A DNA stretch of 64,000 nucleotides, from contig NC_135032.1 of assembly GCF_051020975.1 (NCBI RefSeq), positions 310,001 through 374,000 of the forward strand. The letters are read 5' to 3'. The position numbers and the translations under genes are program-made. The notes under the pieces were generated by a model, which worked only from the letters and a program-made list of their open reading frames with translations, searched no databases and was not told the DNA's origin. Source of the stretch: Osmia lignaria lignaria (Eukaryota; Arthropoda; Insecta; Hymenoptera; Megachilidae). Each line of letters begins with the position of its first letter. Position 1 is the stretch's first letter. Of this stretch, positions 23,974-37,200 are shown in pieces.

Positions 23974-26900
23974 TTGCAGATTTATCTCAAGGGAAGGGGC
24001 CTGACGGACATATTTCGAGATATTTCTTCTTCTTGTTGTTCTTCTTCTGCACAGCTAAGCTGGAAGTGGCATTTGCAGCTCGCAATAGTGCAGAGTTATC
24101 TCAAAGAAAGGGGCCACGGTGTTTCTGTATCTCTATTATGTTGGTGCGGCTTCGGAACTTTTAAATATCTTGATATATCTCGAGAACTACGCATCTGATC
24201 AAAAAATATCATAGAACATAAAAAGTAGGAAACTTAATTCTCTACAAAAAAGGTCTCTTAACATTTTGCCATAGCTCGCTTCGTTTCCGAGATATTTGCA
24301 GATTTATCTCAAGGGAAGGGGCCTGACGGACATATTTCGAGATATTTCTTCTTCTTGTTGTTCTTCTTCTGCACAGCTAAGCTGGAAGTGGCATTTGCGG
24401 CTCGCACTAGTGCAGAGTTATCTCAAAGAAACGGGCCACGGTGTTTCTGTATCTCTATTATGTTGGTGCGGCTTCGGAACTTTTAAATATCTCGATATAT
24501 CTCGAAAACTAGGCTTCTGATCAAAAAATATCATAGAACATAAATTGTAGGAAACATAATTCTCTACAAAAAAGGTCTCTTAACATTTTGCCATAGCTCG
24601 CTTCGTTTCCGAGATATTTGCAGATTTATCTCAAGGGAAGGGGCCTGACGGACATATTTCGAGATATTTCTTCTTCTTGTTGTTCTTCTTCTGCACAGCT
24701 AAGCTGGAAGTGGCATTTGCGGCACGCACTAGTGCAGATTTATCTCAAAGAAAGGGGCCACGGTGTTTCTGTATCCCTATTATGTTGGTGCGGCTTCGGA
24801 ACTTTTAAATATCTCGATATATCTCGAAAACTACGCTTCTGATCAAAAAATATCATAGAACACAAATAGTAGGAAACATAATTCTCTATAAAAAAGGTCT
24901 CTTAACATTTTGCCATAGCTCACTTCGTTTCCGAGATATTTGCAGATTCAGCTCAAAGGAACTCGCCTGACGGACATATTTCGAGATATTTCTTCTTCTT
25001 GTTGTTCTTCCTCTGCACAGCTAAGCTGGAAGTGGCATTTGCGGCTCGCACTAGTGCAGATTTATCTCAAAGAAAGGGGCCACGGTGTTTCTGTATCCCT
25101 ATTATGTTGGTGCGGCTTCGGAACTTTTAAATATCTCGATATATCTCGAAAACTACGCTTCTGATCAAAAAATATCATAGAACACAAATAGTAGGAAACA
25201 TAATTCTCTATAAAAAAGGTCTCTTAACATTTTGCCATAGCTCACTTCGTTTCCGAGATATTTGCAGATTCAGCTCAAAGGAACTGGCCTGACGGACATA
25301 TTTCGAGATATTTCTTCTTCTTGTTGTTCTTCCTCTGCACGGCTAAGCTGGAAGTGGCATTTGCGGCTCGCACTAGTGCAGAGTTATCTCAAAGAAAGGG
25401 GCCACGGTGTTTCTGTATCTCTATTATGTTGGTGCGGCTTTGGAACTTTTAAATATCTCGATATATCTCGAAAACTACGCTTCTGATCAAAAAATATCAT
25501 AGAACATAAATTGTAGGAAACATAATTCTCTACAAAAAAGGTCTCTGAACATTTTGCCATAGCTCGCTTCGTTTCCGAGATATTTGCAGATATATCTCAA
25601 GAGAAGGGGCCTGACGGACATATTTCGAGATATTTCTTCTTCTTGTTGTTCTTCTTCTGCACAGCTAAGCTGGAAGTGGCATTTGCGGCTCGCACTAGTG
25701 CAGAGTTATCTCAAAGAAAGGGGCCACGGTGTTTCTGTATCCCTATTATGTTGGTGCGGCTTCGGAACTTTTAAATATCTCGATATATCTCGAAAACTAC
25801 GCTTCTGATCAAAAAATATCATAGAACATAAATTGTAGGAAACTTAATTCTCTACAAAAAAGGTCTCTTAACATTTTGCCATAGCTCTCTTCGTTTCCGA
25901 GATATTTGCAGATTTATCTCAAGGGAAGGGGCCTGACGGACATATTTCGAGATATTTCTTCTTCTTGTTGTTCTTCTTCTGCACAGCTAAGCTGGAAGTG
26001 GCATTTGCAGCTCGCAATAGTGCAGAGTTATCTCAAAGAAAGGGGCCACGGTGTTTCTGTATCTCTATTATGTTGGTGCGGCTTCGGAACTTTTAAATAT
26101 CTTGATATATCTCGAGAACTACGCATCTGATCAAAAAATATCATAGAACATAAAAAGTAGGAAACTTAATTCTCTACAAAAAAGGTCTCTTAACATTTTG
26201 CCATAGCTCGCTTCGTTTCCGAGATATTTGCAGATTTATCTCAAGGGAAGGGGCCTGACGGACATATTTCGAGATATTTCTTCTTCTTGTTGTTCTTCTT
26301 CTGCACAGCTAAGCTGGAAGTGGCATTTGCGGCTCGCACTAGTGCAGAGTTATCTCAAAGAAACGGGCCACGGTGTTTCTGTATCTCTATTATGTTGGTG
26401 CGGCTTCGGAACTTTTAAATATCTCGATATATCTCGAAAACTAGGCTTCTGATCAAAAAATATCATAGAACATAAATTGTAGGAAACATAATTCTCTACA
26501 AAAAAGGTCTCTTAACATTTTGCCATAGCTCGCTTCGTTTCCGAGATATTTGCAGATTTATCTCAAGGGAAGGGGCCTGACGGACATATTTCGAGATATT
26601 TCTTCTTCTTGTTGTTCTTCTTCTGCACAGCTAAGCTGGAAGTGGCATTTGCGGCACGCACTAGTGCAGATTTATCTCAAAGAAAGGGGCCACGGTGTTT
26701 CTGTATCCCTATTATGTTGGTGCGGCTTCGGAACTTTTAAATATCTCGATATATCTCGAAAACTACGCTTCTGATCAAAAAATATCATAGAACACAAATA
26801 GTAGGAAACATAATTCTCTATAAAAAAGGTCTCTTAACATTTTGCCATAGCTCACTTCGTTTCCGAGATATTTGCAGATTCAGCTCAAAGGAACTCGCCT

Positions 26901-28295
26901 GACGGACATATTTCGAGATATTTCTTCTTCTTGTTGTTCTTCCTCTGCACAGCTAAGCTGGAAGTGGCATTTGCGGCTCGCACTAGTGCAGATTTATCTC
27001 AAAGAAAGGGGCCACGGTGTTTCTGTATCCCTATTATGTTGGTGCGGCTTCGGAACTTTTAAATATCTCGATATATCTCGAAAACTACGCTTCTGATCAA
27101 AAAATATCATAGAACACAAATAGTAGGAAACATAATTCTCTATAAAAAAGGTCTCTTAACATTTTGCCATAGCTCACTTCGTTTCCGAGATATTTGCAGA
27201 TTCAGCTCAAAGGAACTGGCCTGACGGACATATTTCGAGATATTTCTTCTTCTTGTTGTTCTTCCTCTGCACGGCTAAGCTGGAAGTGGCATTTGCGGCT
27301 CGCACTAGTGCAGAGTTATCTCAAAGAAAGGGGCCACGGTGTTTCTGTATCTCTATTATGTTGGTGCGGCTTTGGAACTTTTAAATATCTCGATATATCT
27401 CGAAAACTACGCTTCTGATCAAAAAATATCATAGAACATAAATTGTAGGAAACATAATTCTCTACAAAAAAGGTCTCTGAACATTTTGCCATAGCTCGCT
27501 TCGTTTCCGAGATATTTGCAGATATATCTCAAGAGAAGGGGCCTGACGGACATATTTCGAGATATTTCTTCTTCTTGTTGTTCTTCTTCTGCACAGCTAA
27601 GCTGGAAGTGGCATTTGCGGCTCGCACTAGTGCAGAGTTATCTCAAAGAAAGGGGCCACGGTGTTTCTGTATCCCTATTATGTTGGTGCGGCTTCGGAAC
27701 TTTTAAATATCTCGATATATCTCGAAAACTACGCTTCTGATCAAAAAATATCATAGAACATAAATTGTAGGAAACTTAATTCTCTACAAAAAAGGTCTCT
27801 TAACATTTTGCCATAGCTCTCTTCGTTTCCGAGATATTTGCAGATTTATCTCAAGGGAAGGGGCCTGACGGACATATTTCGAGATATTTCTTCTTCTTGT
27901 TGTTCTTCTTCTGCACAGCTAAGCTGGAAGTGGCATTTGCAGCTCGCAATAGTGCAGAGTTATCTCAAAGAAAGGGGCCACGGTGTTTCTGTATCTCTAT
28001 TATGTTGGTGCGGCTTCGGAACTTTTAAATATCTTGATATATCTCGAGAACTACGCATCTGATCAAAAAATATCATAGAACATAAAAAGTAGGAAACTTA
28101 ATTCTCTACAAAAAAGGTCTCTTAACATTTTGCCATAGCTCGCTTCGTTTCCGAGATATTTGCAGATTTATCTCAAGGGAAGGGGCCTGACGGACATATT
28201 TCGAGATATTTCTTCTTCTTGTTGTTCTTCTTCTGCACAGCTAAGCTGGAAGTGGCATTTGCGGCTCGCACTAGTGCAGAGTTATCTCAAAGAAA
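23671..28295 (+). repeat. Mismatch-free hexamer (1932-bp) tandem duplication
   Basis: Positions 23671-26363 match 25603-28295 at a distance of six monomers; I found no mismatch over about 2.69 kb. Shared private variants are AAACGGGCC (24431 and 26363 region), GCGGCACGCAC, AGGAACTCGCCTG, CTGCACGGCTAAG and CTCAAGAGAAGG. The match begins just after the 2-bp-deleted start of the monomer at 23654 and stops at 26364/28296 (C against G). It is the longest identical pair I noticed, so it is either the youngest amplification in the window or an assembly duplication. Confidence 0.9.
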
Positions 28296-29769
28296 GGGGC
28301 CACGGTGTTTCTGTATCCCTATTATGTTGGTGCGGCTTCGGAACTTTTAAATATCTCGATATATCTCGAAAACTACGCTTCTGATCAAAAAATATCGTAG
28401 AACATAAATTATAGGAAACTTAATTCTCTACAAAAAAGGTCTCTTAACATTTTGCCATAGCTCTCTTCGTTTCCGAGATATTTGCAGATTTATCTCAAGG
28501 GAAGGGGCCTGACGGACATATTTCGAGATATTTCTTCTTCTTGTTGTTCTTCTTCTGCACAGCTAAGCTGGAAGTGGCATTTGCAGCTCGCAATAGTGCA
28601 GAGTTATCTCAAAGAAAGGGGCCACGGTGTTTCTGTATCTCTATTATGTTGGTGCGGCTTCGGAACTTTTAAATATCTTGATATATCTCGAGAACTACGC
28701 ATCTGAACAAAAAATATCATAGAACATAAAAAGTAGGAAACTTAATTCTCTACAAAAAAGGTCTCTTAACATTGTGCCATAGCTCGCTTCGTTTCCGAGA
28801 TATTTGCAGATTTATCTCAAGGGAAGGGGCCTGACGGACATATTTCGAGATATTTCTTCTTCTTGTTGTTCTTCTTCTGCACAGCTAAGCTGGAAGTGGC
28901 ATTTGCGGCTCGCACTAGTGCAGAGTTATCTCAAAGAAAGGGGCCACGGTGTTTCTGTATCTCTATTATGTTGGTGCGGCTTCGGAACTTTTAAATATCT
29001 CGATATATCTCGAAAACTAGGCTTCTGATCAAAAAATATCATAGAACATAAATTGTAGGAAACATAATTCTCTACAAAAAAGGTCTCTTAACATTTTGCC
29101 ATAGCTCGCTTCGTTTCCGAGATATTTGCAGATTTATCTCAAGGGAAGGGGCCTGACGGACATATTTCGAGATATTTCTTCTTCTTGTTGTTCTTCTTCT
29201 GCACAGCTAAGCTGGAAGTGGCATTTGCGGCTCGCACTAGTGCAGATTTATCTCAAAGAAAGGGGCCACGGTGTTTCTGTATCCCTATTATGTTGGTGCG
29301 GCTTCGGAACTTTTAAATATCTCGATATATCTCGAAAACTACGCTTCTGATCAAAAAATATCATAGAACACAAATAGTAGGAAACATAATTCTCTATAAA
29401 AAAGGTCTCTTAACATTTTGCCATAGCTCACTTCGTTTCCGAGATATTTGCAGATTCAGCTCAAAGGAACTGGCCTGACGGACATATTTCGAGATATTTC
29501 TTCTTCTTGTTGTTCTTCCTCTGCACAGCTAAGCTGGAAGTGGCATTTGCGGCTCGCACTAGTGCAGAGTTATCTCAAAGAAAGGGGCCACGGTGTTTCT
29601 GTATCTCTATTATGTTGGTGCGGCTTTGGAACTTTTAAATATCTCGATATATCTCGAAAACTACGCTTCTGATCAAAAAATATCATAGAACATAAATTGT
29701 AGGAAACATAATTCTCTACAAAAAAGGTCTCTGAACATTTTGCCATAGCTCGCTTCGTTTCCGAGATAT

Positions 29770-30091
29770 TTGCAGATATATCTCAAGGGAAGGGGCCTGA
29801 CGGACATATTTCGAGATATTTCTTCTTCTTGTTGTTCTTCTTCTGCACAGCTAAGCTGGAAGTGGCATTTGCGGCTCGCACTAGTGCAGAGTTATCTCAA
29901 AGAAAGGGGCCACGGTGTTTCTGTATCCCTATTATGTTGGTGCGGCTTCGGAACTTTTAAATATCTCGATATATCTCGAAAACTACGCTTCTGATCAAAA
30001 AATATCATAGAACATAAATTGTAGGAAACATAATTCTCTACAAAAAAGGTCTCTTAACATTTTGCCATAGCTCGCTTCGTTTCCGAGATAT
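29770..30091 (+). repeat. Representative type B monomer
   Basis: A reference copy for the type B majority variant. It differs from type A in the second half at about eight linked sites: CGGCTCGCACTAGTG for CAGCTCGCAATAGTG, CTCGATATATCTCGAAAA for CTTGATATATCTCGAGAA, CGCTTC for CGCATC, CATAAATTG for CATAAAAAG, and AAACATAA for AAACTTAA. The changes create the perfect 10-bp palindrome GCACTAGTGC (29878-29887) and abolish the CTCGAG found in type A. Types A and B alternate throughout the array without strict order. Confidence 0.92.
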
Positions 30092-30735
30092 TTGCAGATT
30101 TATCTCAAGGGAAGGGGCCTGACGGACATATTTCGAGATATTTCTTCTTCTTGTTGTTCTTCTTCTGCACAGCTAAGCTGGAAGTGGCATTTGCGGCTCG
30201 CACTAGTGCAGATTTATCTCAAAGAAAGGGGCCACGGTGTTTCTGTATCCCTATTATGTTGGTGCGGCTTCGGAACTTTTAAATATCTCGATATATCTCG
30301 AAAACTACGCTTCTGATCAAAAAATATCATAGAACACAAATAGTAGGAAACATAATTCTCTATAAAAAAGGTCTCTTAACATTTTGCCATAGCTCACTTC
30401 GTTTCCGAGATATTTGCAGATTCAGCTCAAAGGAACTGGCCTGACGGACATATTTCGAGATATTTCTTCTTCTTGTTGTTCTTCCTCTGCACAGCTAAGC
30501 TGGAAGTGGCATTTGCGGCTCGCACTAGTGCAGATTTATCTCAAAGAAAGGGGCCACGGTGTTTCTGTATCCCTATTATGTTGGTGCGGCTTCGGAACTT
30601 TTAAATATCTCGATATATCTCGAAAACTACGCTTCTGATCAAAAAATATCATAGAACACAAATAGTAGGAAACATAATTCTCTATAAAAAAGGTCTCTTA
30701 ACATTTTGCCATAGCTCACTTCGTTTCCGAGATAT

Positions 30736-31056
30736 TTGCAGATTCAGCTCAAAGGAACTGGCCTGACGGACATATTTCGAGATATTTCTTCTTCTTGTTG
30801 TTCTTCCTCTGCACAGCTAAGCTGGAAGTGGCATTTGCGGCTCGCACTAGTGCAGAGTTATCTCAAAGAAAGGGGCCACGGTGTTTCTGTATCTCTATTA
30901 TGTTGGTGCGGCTTTGGAACTTTTAAATATCTCGATTTTTTGGAAAACTACGCTTCTGATCAAAAAATATCATAGAACATAAATTGTAGGAAACATAATT
31001 CTCTACAAAAAAGGTCTCTGAACATTTTGCCATAGCTCGCTTCGTTTCCGAGATAT
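30736..31056 (+). repeat. Monomer with clustered mutation and 1-bp loss (321 bp)
   Basis: Around 30931-30945 the usual CTCGATATATCTCGAAAAC is replaced by CTCGATTTTTTGGAAAAC. Several adjacent substitutions and a net 1-bp loss occur in one place, while the rest of the monomer is ordinary type C/B. The cluster destroys the inverted CGAGATAT element at this site. It is private to this copy. A single complex event (error-prone repair or template switching) or a local read-consensus error would explain it. Confidence 0.88.
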
Positions 31057-31475
31057 TTGCAGATATATCTCAAGAGAAGGGGCCTGACGGACATATTTCG
31101 AGATATTTCTTCTTCTTGTTGTTCTTCTTCTGCACAGCTAAGCTGGAAGTGGCATTTGCGGCTCGCACTAGTGCAGAGTTATCTCAAAGAAAGGGGCCAC
31201 GGTGTTTCTGTATCCCTATTATGCTGGTGCGGCTTCGGAACTTTTAAATATCTCGATATATCTCGAAAACTACGCTTCTGATCAAAAAATATCATAGAAC
31301 ATAAATTGTAGGAAACTTAATTCTCTACAAAAAAGGTCTCTTAACATTTTGCCATAGCTCTCTTCGTTTCCGAGATATTTGCAGATTTATCTCAAGGGAA
31401 GGGGCCTGACGGACATATTTCGAGATATTTCTTCTTCTTGTTGTTCTTCTTCTGCACAGCTAAGCTGGAAGTGGC

Positions 31476-33351
31476 ACTTGCAGCTCGCAATAGTGCAGAG
31501 TTATCTCAAAGAAAGGGGCCACGGTGTTTCTGTATCTCTATTATGTTGGTGCGGCTTCGGAACTTTTAAATATCTTGATATATCTCGAGAACTACGCATC
31601 TGAACAAAAAATATCATAGAACATAAAAAGTAGGAAACTTAATTCTCTACAAAAAAGGTCTCTTAACATTGTGCCATAGCTCGCTTCGTTTCCGAGATAT
31701 TTGCAGATTTATCTCAAGGGAAGGGGCCTGACGGACATATTTCGAGATATTTCTTCTTCTTGTTGTTCTTCTTCTGCACAGCTAAGCTGGAAGTGGCATT
31801 TGCGGCTCGCACTAGTGCAGAGTTATCTCAAAGAAAGGGGCCACGGTGTTTCTGTATCTCTATTATGTTGGTGCGGCTTCGGAACTTTTAAATATCTCGA
31901 TATATCTCGAAAACTAGGCTTCTGATCAAAAAATATCATAGAACATAAATTGTAGGAAACATAATTCTCTACAAAAAAGGTCTCTTAACATTTTGCCATA
32001 GCTCGCTTCGTTTCCGAGATATTTGCAGATTTATCTCAAGGGAAGGGGCCTGACGGACATATTTCGAGATATTTCTTCTTCTTGTTGTTCTTCTTCTGCA
32101 CAGCTAAGCTGGAAGTGGCATTTGCGGCTCGCACTAGTGCAGATTTATCTCAAAGAAAGGGGCCACGGTGTTTCTGTATCCCTATTATGTTGGTGCGGCT
32201 TCGGAACTTTTAAATATCTCGATATATCTCGAAAACTACGCTTCTGATCAAAAAATATCATAGAACACAAATAGTAGGAAACATAATTCTCTATAAAAAA
32301 GGTCTCTTAACATTTTGCCATAGCTCACTTCGTTTCCGAGATATTTGCAGATTCAGCTCAAAGGAACTGGCCTGACGGACATATTTCGAGATATTTCTTC
32401 TTCTTGTTGTTCTTCCTCTGCACAGCTAAGCTGGAAGTGCCATTTGCAGCTCGCAATAGTGCAGAGTTATCTCAAAGAAAGGGGCCACGGTGTTTCTCTA
32501 TCTCTATTATGTTGGTGCGGGTTCGGAACTTTTAAATATCTTGATATATCTCGAGAACTACGCATCTGATCAAAAAATATCATAGAACATAAAAAGTAGG
32601 AAACTTAATTCTCTACAAAAAAGGTCTCTTAACATTTTGCCATAACTCGCTTCGTTTCCGAGATATTTGCAGATTTATCTCAAGGGAAGGGGCCTGACGG
32701 ACATATTTCGAGATATTTCTTCTTCTTGTTGTTCTTCTTCTGCACAGCTAAGCTGGAAGTGGCATTTGCGGCTCGCACTAGTGCAGAGTTATCTCAAAGA
32801 AAGGGGCCACGGTGTTTCTGTATCTCTATTATGTTGGTGCGGCTTCGGAACTTTTAAATATCTCGATATATCTCGAAAACTACGCTTCTGATCAAAAAAT
32901 ATCATAGAACATAAAAAGTAGGAAACTTAATTCTCTACAAAAAAGGTCTCTTAACATTTTGCCATAGCTCGCTTCGTTTCCGAGATATTTGCAGATTTAT
33001 CTCAAGGGAAGGGGCCTGACGGACATATTTCGAGATATTTCTTCTTCTTGTTGTTCTTCTTCTGCACAGCTAAGCTGGAAGTGGCATTTGCGGCTCGCAC
33101 TAGTGCAGAGTTATCTCAAAGAAAGGGGCCACGGTGTTTCTGTATCCCTATTATGTTGGTGCGGCTTCGGAACTTTTAAATATCTCGATATATCTCGAAA
33201 AGTACGCTTCTGATCAAAAAATATCGTAGAACATAAATTGTAGGAAACTTAATTCTCTACAAAAAAGGTCTCTTAACATTTTGCCATAGCTCTCTTCGTT
33301 TCCGAGATATTTGCAGATTTATCTCAAGGGAAGGGGCCTGACGGACATATT
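31476..33351 (+). repeat. Long-range block copy 2 (paired with 19243-21118)
   Basis: Second copy of the block at 19243-21118. The left boundary falls in a type A monomer with GGCACTTGCAG (31475 region), unlike copy 1. To the right, copy 2 continues with the AACTAGGCTTC monomer (33633), where copy 1 goes directly to the CACAAATAG monomer (21400). The two copies thus sit in units of different length. Confidence 0.87.
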
Positions 33352-34276
33352 TCGAGATATTTCTTCTTCTTGTTGTTCTTCTTCTGCACAGCTAAGCTGG
33401 AAGTGGCATTTGCAGCTCGCAATAGTGCAGAGTTATCTCAAAGAAAGGGGCCACGGTGTTTCTGTATCTCTATTATGTTGGTGCGGCTTCGGAACTTTTA
33501 AATATCTTGATATATCTCGAGAACTACGCATCTGAACAAAAAATATCATAGAACATAAAAAGTAGGAAACTTAATTCTCTACAAAAAAGGTCTCTTAACA
33601 TTGTGCCATAGCTCGCTTCGTTTCCGAGATATTTGCAGATTTATCTCAAGGGAAGGGGCCTGACGGACATATTTCGAGATATTTCTTCTTCTTGTTGTTC
33701 TTCTTCTGCACAGCTAAGCTGGAAGTGGCATTTGCGGCTCGCACTAGTGCAGAGTTATCTCAAAGAAAGGGGCCACGGTGTTTCTGTATCTCTATTATGT
33801 TGGTGCGGCTTCGGAACTTTTAAATATCTCGATATATCTCGAAAACTAGGCTTCTGATCAAAAAATATCATAGAACATAAATTGTAGGAAACATAATTCT
33901 CTACAAAAAAGGTCTCTTAACATTTTGCCATAGCTCGCTTCGTTTCCGAGATATTTGCAGATTTATCTCAAGGGAAGGGGCCTGACGGACATATTTCGAG
34001 ATATTTCTTCTTCTTGTTGTTCTTCTTCTGCACAGCTAAGCTGGAAGTGGCATTTGCGGCTCGCACTAGTGCAGATTTATCTCAAAGAAAGGGGCCACGG
34101 TGTTTCTGTATCCCTATTATGTTGGTGCGGCTTCGGAACTTTTAAATATCTCGATATATCTCGAAAACTACGCTTCTGATCAAAAAATATCATAGAACAC
34201 AAATAGTAGGAAACTTAATTCTCTACAAAAAAGGTCTCTTAACATTTTGCCATAGCTCTCTTCGTTTCCGAGATAT

Positions 34277-37200
34277 TTGCAGATTTATCTCAAGGGAAGG
34301 GGCCTGACGGACATATTTCGAGATATTTCTTCTTCTTGTTGTTCTTCTTCTGCACAGCTAAGCTGGAAGTGGCATTTGCAGCTCGCCATAGTGCAGAGTT
34401 ATCTCAAAGAAAGGGGCCACGGTGTTTCTGTATCTCTATTATGTTGGTGCGGCTTCGGAACTTTTAAATATCTTGATATATCTCGAGAACTACGCATCTG
34501 ATCAAAAAATATCATAGAACATAAAAAGTAGGAAACTTAATTATCTACAAAAAAGGTCTCTTATCATTTTGCCATAGCTCGCTTCCTTTCCGAGATATTT
34601 GCAGATTTATCTCAAGGGAAGGGGCCTGACGGACATATTTCGAGATATTTCTTCTTCTTGTTGTTCTTCTTCTGCACAGCTAAGCTGGAAGTGGCATTTG
34701 CGGCTCGCACTAGTGCAGAGTTATCTCAAAGAATGGGGCCACGGTGTTTCTGTATCCCTATTATGTTGGTGCGGCTTCGGAACTTTTAAATATCTCGATA
34801 TATCTCGAAAACTACGCTTCTGATCAAAAAATATCATAGAGCATAAATTGTAGGAAACATAATTCTCTATAAACAACGTCTCTTAACATTTTGCCATAGC
34901 TCGCTTCGTTTCCGAGATATTTGCAGTTTCAGCTCAATGGAACTGGCCTGACGGACATATTTCGAGATATTTCTTCTTCTTGTTGTTCTTCTTCTGCACA
35001 GCTAAGCTGGAAGTGGCATTTGCAGCTCGCCATAGTGCAGAGTTATCTCAAAGAAAGGGACCACGGTGTTTCTGTATCTCTATTATGTTGGTGCGGCTTC
35101 GGAACTTTTAAATATCTTGATATATCTCGAGAACTACGCATCTGATCAAAAAATATCATAGAAGATAAAAAGTAGGAAACTTAATTCTCTACAAAAAAGG
35201 TCTCTTAACATTTTGCCATAGCTCGCTTCGTTTCCGAGATATTTGCAGATTTATCTCAAGGGAAGGGGCCTGACGGACATATTTCGAGATATTTCTTCTT
35301 CTTGTTGTTCTTCTTCTGCACAGCTAAGCTGGAAGTGGCATTTGCGGCTCGCACTAGTGCAGAGTTATCTCAAAGAAAGGGGCCACGGTGTTTCTGAATC
35401 CCTATTATGTTGGTGCGGCTTCGGAACTTTTAAATATCTCGATATATCTCGAAAACTACGCTTCGGATCAAAAAATATCATAGAACATAAATTGTAGGAA
35501 ACATAATTCTCTACAAAAAACGTCTCTTAACATTTTGCCATAGCTCGCTTCGCTTCCGAGATATTTGCAGATTCAGCTCAAAGGAACTGGCCTGGCGGAC
35601 ATATTTCGAGATATTTCTTCTTCTTGTTGTTCTTCTTCTGCACAGCTAAGCTGGAAGTGGCATTTGCGGCTCGCACTAGTGCAGAGTTATCTCAAAGAAA
35701 GGGGCCACGGTGTTTCTGTATCTCTATTATGTTGGTGCGGGTTCGGAACTTTTAAATATCTTGATATATCTCGAGAACTACGCATCTGATCAAAAAATAT
35801 CGTAGAACATAAATTGTAGGAAACATAATTCTCTACAAAAAAGGTCTCTTAACATTTTGCCATAGCTCGCTTCGTTTCCGAGATATTTGCAGATTTATCT
35901 CAAGGGAAGGGGCCTGACGGACATATTTCGAGATATTTCTTCTTCTTGTTGTTCTTCTTCTGCACAGCTAAGCTGGAAGTGGCATTTGCGGCTCGCACTA
36001 GTGCAGAGTTATCTCAAAGAAAGGGGCCACGGTGTTTCTGTATCCCTATTATGTTGGTGCGGCTTCAGAACTTTTAAATATCTCGATATATCTCGAAAAC
36101 TACGCTTCTGATCAAAAAATATCATAGAACATAAATTGTAGGAAACTTAATTCTCTACAAAAAAGGTCTCTTAACATTTTGCCATAGCTCTCTTCGTTTC
36201 CGAGATATTTGCAGATTTATCTCAAGGGAAGGGGCCTGACGGACATATTTCGAGATATTTCTTCTTCTTGTTGTTCTTCTTCTGCACAGCTAAGCTGGAA
36301 GTGGCATTTGCAGCTTGCAATAGTGCAGAGTTATCTCAAAGAAAGGGGCCGCGGTGTTTCTGTATCTCTATTATGTTGGTGCGGCTTCGGAACTTTTAAA
36401 TATCTTGATATATCTCGAGAACTACGCATCTGATCAAAAAATATCATAGAACATAAAAAGTAGGAAACTTAATTCTCTACAAAAAAGGTCTCTTAACATT
36501 TTGCCATAGCTCGCTTCGTTTCCGAGATATTTGCAGATTTATCTCAAGGGAAGGGGCCTGACGGACATATTTCGAGATATTTCTTCTTGTTGTTGTTCTT
36601 CTTCTGCACAGCTAAGCTGGAAGTGGCATTTGCGGCTCGCACTAGTGCAGCGTTATCTCAAAGAAAAGGGCCACGGTGTTTCTGTATCTCTATTATGTTG
36701 GTGCGGCTTCGGAACTTTTAAATATCTCGATATATCTCGAAAACTACGCATCTGATCAAAAAATATCATAGAACATAAATTGTAGGAAACATAATTCTCT
36801 ACAAAAAAGGTCTCTTAACATTTTGCCATAGCTTGCTTCGTTTCCGAGATATTTGCAGATTTATCTCAAGGGAAGGGGCCTGACGGACATATTTCGAGAT
36901 ATTCCTTCTTCTTGTTGTTCTTCTTCTGCACAGCTAAGCTGGAAGTGGCATTTGCGGCTCGCACTAGTGCAGAGTTATCTCAAAGAAAGGGGCCACGGTG
37001 TTTCTGTATCTCTATTATGTTGGTGCGGCTTCGGAACTTTTAAATATCTCGATATATCTCGAAAACTACGCTTCTGATCAAAAAATATCATAGAACATAA
37101 ATTGTAGGAAACATAATTCTCTACAAAAAAGGTCTCTTAACATTTTGCCATAGCTCGCTTCGTTTCCGAGATATTTGCAGATATATCTCAAGGGAAGGGG

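Larger units (their letters stand above)
29126..31056 (+). repeat. Local run of B and C monomers (trimer-like expansion)
   Basis: The order here is B with GCAGATTTATC (29126), C (29448), B (29770), B with GCAGATTTATC (30092), C with GCAGATTTATC (30414) and C (30736). The four monomers from 30092 to 31057 follow the same order as those from 24618 to 25584 (B, C, C, then B with CAAGAGAAGG) but lack their private variants. This suggests an older common source for the two runs. Confidence 0.75.
15282..34276 (+). repeat. Variable-length higher-order repeat region, 5 to 9 monomers per unit
   Basis: About 19 kb organised around a cassette: a type A monomer with ATCTGAACAAAAAA, then ACATTGTGCCAT; usually a type B with AACTAGGCTTC; a type B with GCAGATTTATCTCAAAG and CACAAATAGTAGG; and a type C preceded by CTCACTTCG with GGCTTTGG and TCTGAACATT. 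The marked A monomer starts at 15282, 17536 (A/B chimera), 19146, 21078, 22688, 28482, 31379 and 33311. Successive spacings are 7, 5, 6, 5, 18, 9 and 6 monomers. The 18-monomer gap contains units that lack the GAAC marker (23974-27838). The variable length suggests repeated unequal exchange between related units. Confidence 0.85.
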
